Source: Trachelipus rathkii
Lineage: Eukaryota; Arthropoda; Malacostraca; Isopoda; Trachelipodidae
Length of the DNA: 28,654 nt
Assembly (NCBI GenBank): GCA_015478945.1
Contig: JABUQX010126175.1
Span: 5,001-33,654 of the forward strand
Direction of reading: 5' to 3'
The notes under the pieces are model-generated. The model was not told where the DNA came from. It did not search any database and was given only the letters and a program-made list of their open reading frames with translations. The position numbers and the translations under genes are program-made. Every line of letters starts with the position of its first letter. Positions within the stretch are counted from its first letter, which is position 1. This document shows, in pieces, positions 25,502-28,654 of this stretch.

Positions 25502-26467
25502 CAAGGGAGGATAAGACAGGGGTTGACACACGTCTCTTCATCTAATGTAATATTTGTATTTTTTTTTCATTTTACAATCTACATCGATGTTTTGTTTAAT
25601 AATATCTTAGGGGAATTTTATAGCCCAACGTTGCGCGGAATCCGCTAGCATAGTTTATTATCAAGTTTTTGGGAATTACCTAGTTTATATAATTTTAACA
25701 CGAATATACGTTAAACCATTGAAGATTTCAGTAAACGCGTTCTAATTGGTTCAATGAATTTCTGGTTTAAGTAGGACAGATTTACTGTGTATAGGGCCTA
25801 CTTACCACTTATTAATATTTTTTGAATACACTAACCTATTAACAATAATATGGTGCTTTATAAATCACGAGTGCTAACCCAGGAACAGTCTCGATATTTA
25901 TTAAAGGGTATCAGTAATACAGTCTTATTTGTGTACCCTGTCCCGTTTATTTTTAAGGGAGAAGATGAAATAGAGGGAGCCTAAGAGGTATTTATATTTG
26001 CACCCAATTTACTAAGGAAACAGAGGGTCATTTGGAATTATTTTGAACCTGGTTAGGCCTAAATCGTCCCCGAGGTACAAATAGGCTTATCCTAAAATTT
26101 GGCTAAAGTAGTATTTCAACACATTTTACGGGAGAGTCAGTTTCGTTCTGTTAGGGTGCGGGTTGTTTGTTGGTTTTCTCGTGTGGATTGGTCCAAGTAC
26201 ATAGATAATCAATAAAGGAAATCCAATTATTAAAAAAACTTTGAATATTTATTAGTTTAACATTAAACATTATATATAAATGTAAGTGAATAATGTTATT
26301 TTTAATAAAAAACACTAGAAAGATTTTAATAAAAACATGTTATGTTAGCAGCGAGAACTTTTTTGGTTATTTTTATACTTATTTTATGTTAAAGATGTAA
26401 AGCATAAGTCAATAGAACAAAACGTGACATAGGCTTGGTGTAGCGGGAGGCCAGCTTGCCCTACTCG

Positions 26468-26536
26468 ATTTACTGATTAATTGCTTTAAGGTAGCGTGAA
26501 ATATATGCTTTTAGATAAATTCATAAAATTTTCGTA
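26468..26536 (+). repeat. Truncated satellite monomer plus 3' flank (left copy)
   Basis: This begins with ATTTACTGATTA, continues with GCTTTAAGGTA as in the satellite monomers downstream, and then runs through ATATATGCTTTTAG to ATAAAATTTTCGTA. The same order is present at 27711-27768, where it forms the end of the last full monomer and its flank. The two therefore form a direct repeat of about 60-70 bases, about 1.24 kb apart, bracketing the GT, A-rich and satellite block. Confidence 0.7.
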
Positions 26537-26539
26537 AAA

Positions 26540-26777
26540 AAATTATTTTAAACTTGATATTTAAAATTTTAAACAAGAAAACCCCAGCTAATTCTAAACT
26601 ATCTCCAATACAATCAATGCCCCCAAATAGTTATAGGAGTTTTTAAGAATTTGAAAAATTTAGTTTATAATTGAATGAGTAATATAAATGTAAGTTTATT
26701 TTAAAACATAAAGTTTTTAATATATTGACTCAACGTTATGTTCATTACAAAAGAACTTATTTGATAAGTTTAAACAG
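26540..26777. other. AT-rich spacer between truncated monomer and GT tract
   Basis: Plain A/T-rich DNA with a small C-rich patch (AACCCCAGC and ATGCCCCCAAATAG, 26580-26630). I see no gene, repeat unit or hairpin worth recording. Confidence 0.5.
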
Positions 26778-26932
26778 GGGTGTGTGTGTGTACATGTAAG
26801 TGTGTGTGTGTGTGTTGTGGTGAGTTGTGTGTGGTAGGGTTGCTCTTTCTTCTTCAGTAATGTGTGTAGGTGTAGGTGTGTGTGTAAGGGTGTGTAAGTG
26901 TGTGTGTAAGTGTGGTTGTGGTGTAGTTTTTA
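26778..26932 (+). repeat. GT microsatellite with GTAAG/GTAGG variants
   Basis: (GT)n runs alternate with GTGTAAG, GTGTAGG and GTGGTGAG variants. They are interrupted once by a pyrimidine insert, TTGCTCTTTCTTCTTCAG, at 26840-26857. It is an imperfect GT microsatellite that has been breaking up. It runs straight into the A-rich tract that follows. Confidence 0.85.
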
Positions 26933-26937
26933 GAAGT

Positions 26938-27125
26938 TAATGAAATAATAACAATAGGCATAAGTAAATAACACAATAGTTATAATAATAAAATTAATAA
27001 TAAAAAATAAATAGATTAATATGAAGAATAAAAATAAAAGCTAATAAAAATAAAATAAAAAATAATAAAAATAACAATAAAAATAAATAAAGATATGAAG
27101 CAAAATAAAAAATATAAAATAAAAA
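26938..27125 (+). repeat. A-rich low-complexity tract (AATAAA/AAATAAT type)
   Basis: The plus strand is almost entirely A with T (words AATAATAA, AAAAATAAA, ATAAAATAAA) and very little G or C. The strong A-over-T asymmetry is opposite to the tract at 12880-13660. An A-rich tail of a retroposon is conceivable, but no element body with coding capacity precedes it. Confidence 0.8.
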
Positions 27126-27126
27126 C

Positions 27127-27737
27127 TTAATGTTAATAAATATATGAAGTTAAAGCACAAATGTTTACTGATTTTAAAGCATAAAAACATTGAGTTAAAG
27201 CAGTAAAGCAGTAAAGACATATCGCACTGAAAGCAGTAAAGCAGTAAAAAACAAAAGCATACTAATCCTTTTGCTAGGTAACACCTCTATTGATTACTGA
27301 TTTACTGCTTTAAGGTATGTAATGTTAATAAATATATGAGTTTAAAGCAGTTAAACCATATGAGTTAAAGCAGTAAAGCAGTAAAACAAAAAGCCATACT
27401 AAACCCTTGTTGCTATGTAACACCTCTATAGATTTACTGATTTACTGCTTTTAAGGTTATCTAATGTTCATAAATATATGAGTTAAAGCAGTAAAACATA
27501 GTAGTTAAAGCATTAAAAATAAATACAAAGCTACAATCCGTTTGGATGCTGTATGTAAACCTCATTGATTTTACTGGGATTTACTGCTTTAAGGTATGTA
27601 CATATGCAAATTATATGAGTTACGAAGCAGTAAAACATATGAGTTAAAGCAGTAAAGCAGTGAAACAAGAGCATTAATAAGCCCTTTGTTGCTAGGTAAC
27701 ACTCTATTGGATTTACTGATTACTGTTTTAAGTTACG
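27127..27737 (+). repeat. Four-copy satellite, ~140 bp monomer with internal dyad
   Basis: Monomers start near 27127, 27320, 27462 and 27601. The last three are 142, 139 and 137 bases. The first is longer (193) through extra AGCAGTAAA units. Each starts TAATGTTAATAAATATATGAG, carries a block of AAGCAGTAAA repeats, then a loop region with TTGCTAGGTAACACCTCT, and ends TTTACTG-TTTACTGCTTTAAGG. In copy 2, 27365-27385 pairs with 27433-27454 at 20 of 21 positions plus one bulged T, around a 47-base loop. Copies differ by substitutions and many one-base indels. Copy 3 has a diverged loop region. Confidence 0.9.
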
Positions 27738-27768
27738 GTAAAGTATATGTTTTAATAAAATTTTCGTA
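27711..27768 (+). repeat. Satellite end and flank, right copy of direct repeat
   Basis: This shares with 26468-26536 the order ATTTACTGATTA, TTTTAAG, ATATATG and ATAAAATTTTCGTA. It shows that the monomer end has a conserved flank that continues beyond the satellite, so the sequence family is larger than the tandem unit. Confidence 0.65.
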
Positions 27769-27894
27769 CAATTGTATAAAATAAAAATGAATTATATTTC
27801 AAGCCCTTCTGGGTTTTTTTTCTTTCTACAATACAATTTTTTAAAAAATTTATAAATTAAAAAAGTATTAAGTTAAAAATTACTAAAGAAAACA

Positions 27895-27912
27895 TAATGT
27901 TAATAAATATAG
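27895..27912 (+). repeat. Isolated fragment of satellite monomer start
   Basis: ATAATGTTAATAAATATA repeats the first bases of the monomer but is followed by unrelated sequence (TGTGTTAAAATAATTAGG). It looks like an edge remnant of an array that once extended further right. Confidence 0.55.
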
Positions 27913-28027
27913 TGTGTTAAAATAATTAGGTCTGTAAGATGTTACAGTTTTAGTGCGAAATGCTGTTTAAATAAAAATGCTTTAGTAGTAAAAAATGAAA
28001 TGACTCATAGTATAATATTTTTCATTT

Positions 28028-28092
28028 CGCGGCAGCGAATATTGCGCCGGCGGCGCCGTTTAACGGTGGGGGGAAACGCGAAATATTGCGCC
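28028..28092. repeat. GC-rich island with 44-base internal duplication
   Basis: AATATTGCGCC occurs at 28038-28048 and again at 28082-28092, each preceded by a CGCG- or CAGCG-type sequence and followed by GC-rich DNA. The two are 44 bases apart in direct orientation. A short frame from ATG at 28000 to TAG at 28173 (57 codons, Arg- and Ala-rich) crosses the island. Its reading frame is broken in the left copy, so I do not call it a gene. Confidence 0.6.
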
Positions 28093-28332
28093 TGCGTCGC
28101 GGCGGGCGGGAACGCGTTGGCTTCTTTTGCGCGGGAGGGCGCCTGCTGCGCCCTGTGGGCAGCTTATGCCTAGAGGAAGACATTACTAATTTAACTCTGT
28201 TTCTATGATGGGGGTAGAAACAGGCTAAAAAGGTTTAGAAATTGCATCAAAGAATGAGTTCCATCAAATCCAATCAAGTTGGGCATCAGATGCTGAGGCA
28301 TCAATGTGAAGGCATCAACAGTGAGGCATCAA
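28081..28332 (+). repeat. Right copy of inverted dispersed repeat with GC-rich core
   Basis: This is the inverted counterpart of 18583-18963. The core at 28124-28162 has TGCGCGGGAGGGCGCC and CTGCGCCCTGTGGGCAGC. TTAACTCTGTT follows at 28191-28201. Then comes a looser part matching the left copy around TTGATG and AACTC, ending in the GAGGCATCAA repeats. The indel differences from the left copy, such as GGGAGGGC against GGAGGC, are not multiples of three. It lies inward of GT-biased and TA DNA at the window edge. Confidence 0.75.
28281..28332 (+). repeat. Short tandem GAGGCATCAA repeats
   Basis: Copies lie at 28295-28304, 28308-28318 (with one extra A) and 28323-28332, with a related GGGCATCA at 28281-28288. 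One inverted copy is present in the left arm at 18583-18593. Spacing is about 13-15 bases. Confidence 0.7.
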
Positions 28333-28393
28333 AGTTGTAGGCTCAAATATCGAGTGTGTGAGTGTAAATGTAAGTGTATCCTGTGTTGTGAGG

Positions 28394-28600
28394 TAAGTGT
28401 ATATGGGCTTGTGTAAGTGTCTTTGGCTACTGGGTGCGCTATAAGTGTCATAGTGTGTATGTATGTAAGTGAAAGTGTCTATGGTGAGTGTGGGTGTAAG
28501 TGTATGGGCTAGTGGTACAGTGTCTATGGAAGAGTGTAAGTCCTTATAAGTGTCATAGTGTGTATGTGCAGGTGTGTGTGTATATATATATATATGTACT
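28394..28600 (+). repeat. GT-rich minisatellite, ~105 bp unit, two copies
   Basis: A 23-base stretch starting TATAAGTGTCATAG is identical at 28440-28462 and 28545-28567, 105 bases apart. It is preceded in both copies by GTATGGGCT-like and GTGTCTATGG/GTGTCTTTGG words. The two units therefore form a higher-order repeat within GT-biased DNA. The second unit ends in GT and TA runs that continue to the window edge. Confidence 0.75.
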
Positions 28601-28654
28601 GTGTGTGTGTGTGTGCAAGTTAATAGATAATATAATATATAGCTTATATTTATA

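Larger units (their letters stand above)
19090..26420. other. Interior between the two inverted arms: AT-rich, no gene
   Basis: This 7.3 kb has no open frame above 85 codons (21473-21730 minus; others at 19746-19973, 20595-20816 and 23549-23749) and nothing resembling a transposase, integrase, polymerase, capsid or reverse transcriptase. CA-biased DNA occurs at 20600-20760, and its open frame encodes a Thr/His-rich composition-driven peptide. A purine-richer part lies at 22080-22350. If the arms are ends of a mobile element, this interior is decayed or non-autonomous. Hairpins at 22512, 23368, 23479 and 25465 are listed separately. Confidence 0.5.

Noticed and set aside
27127..27737. CRISPR array
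   Set aside because: The whole monomer is repeated, loop region included. There are no unique spacers of constant length and no cas genes.

Overview
I could not support any protein-coding gene, rRNA, tRNA or CRISPR array in this 28.6 kb window. The sequence is AT-rich throughout. The longest open frames (up to about 111 codons) are what chance gives in DNA of this composition, several depend on TTG or GTG starts, and none shows a domain I recognise. Microsatellites, long TA islands, strand-biased CA/GT and A/T tracts, a small dyad-containing satellite and an inverted dispersed repeat with a GC-rich core point to repeat-rich, gene-free DNA of an AT-rich eukaryote. A protist or lower eukaryote is my best guess, and the lineage cannot be fixed from the sequence. 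A bacterial, archaeal or phage origin is unlikely, because 28 kb without coding would be exceptional there.

Layout. Positions 1 to about 12.8 kb are mostly unique-looking AT-rich DNA with no gene: a few hairpins (two terminator-like, near 1.5 and 2.3 kb), one pure TA island (6.65-6.80 kb), a GT-biased stretch (10.5-10.9 kb) and a pyrimidine-rich stretch (12.37-12.53 kb). From 12.88 to 18.06 kb simple sequence dominates: TTATT-type DNA, TA islands, CA-biased DNA and a GTGCCA-motif cluster. A sequence at 14.207 kb resembles the end of a hAT-type DNA transposon. From 18.18 to 19.03 kb there is a CA-biased tract followed by a GC-rich island.

From 19.1 to 26.4 kb the DNA is again plain and AT-rich, with a few hairpins. 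From 26.4 kb to the end the window is packed with repeats: a GT microsatellite, an A-rich tract, four copies of a roughly 140 bp satellite whose monomer contains a near-perfect dyad, a GC-rich island, GAGGCATCAA repeats and a 105 bp GT-rich minisatellite running into TA DNA at the edge.

The main architectural result is that the GC-rich island and its flank at 28.08-28.34 kb are an inverted, diverged copy of 18.58-18.96 kb. Each is followed outward by CA/GT-biased DNA and then TA DNA, so two composite arms face each other across about 9 kb. They could be the ends of one decayed element or two oppositely oriented copies of a dispersed repeat; no interior gene tells these apart. Differences between repeat copies include many single-base insertions and deletions. 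That fits neutral decay, but also uncorrected long-read error, which could have hidden genes by frameshift.
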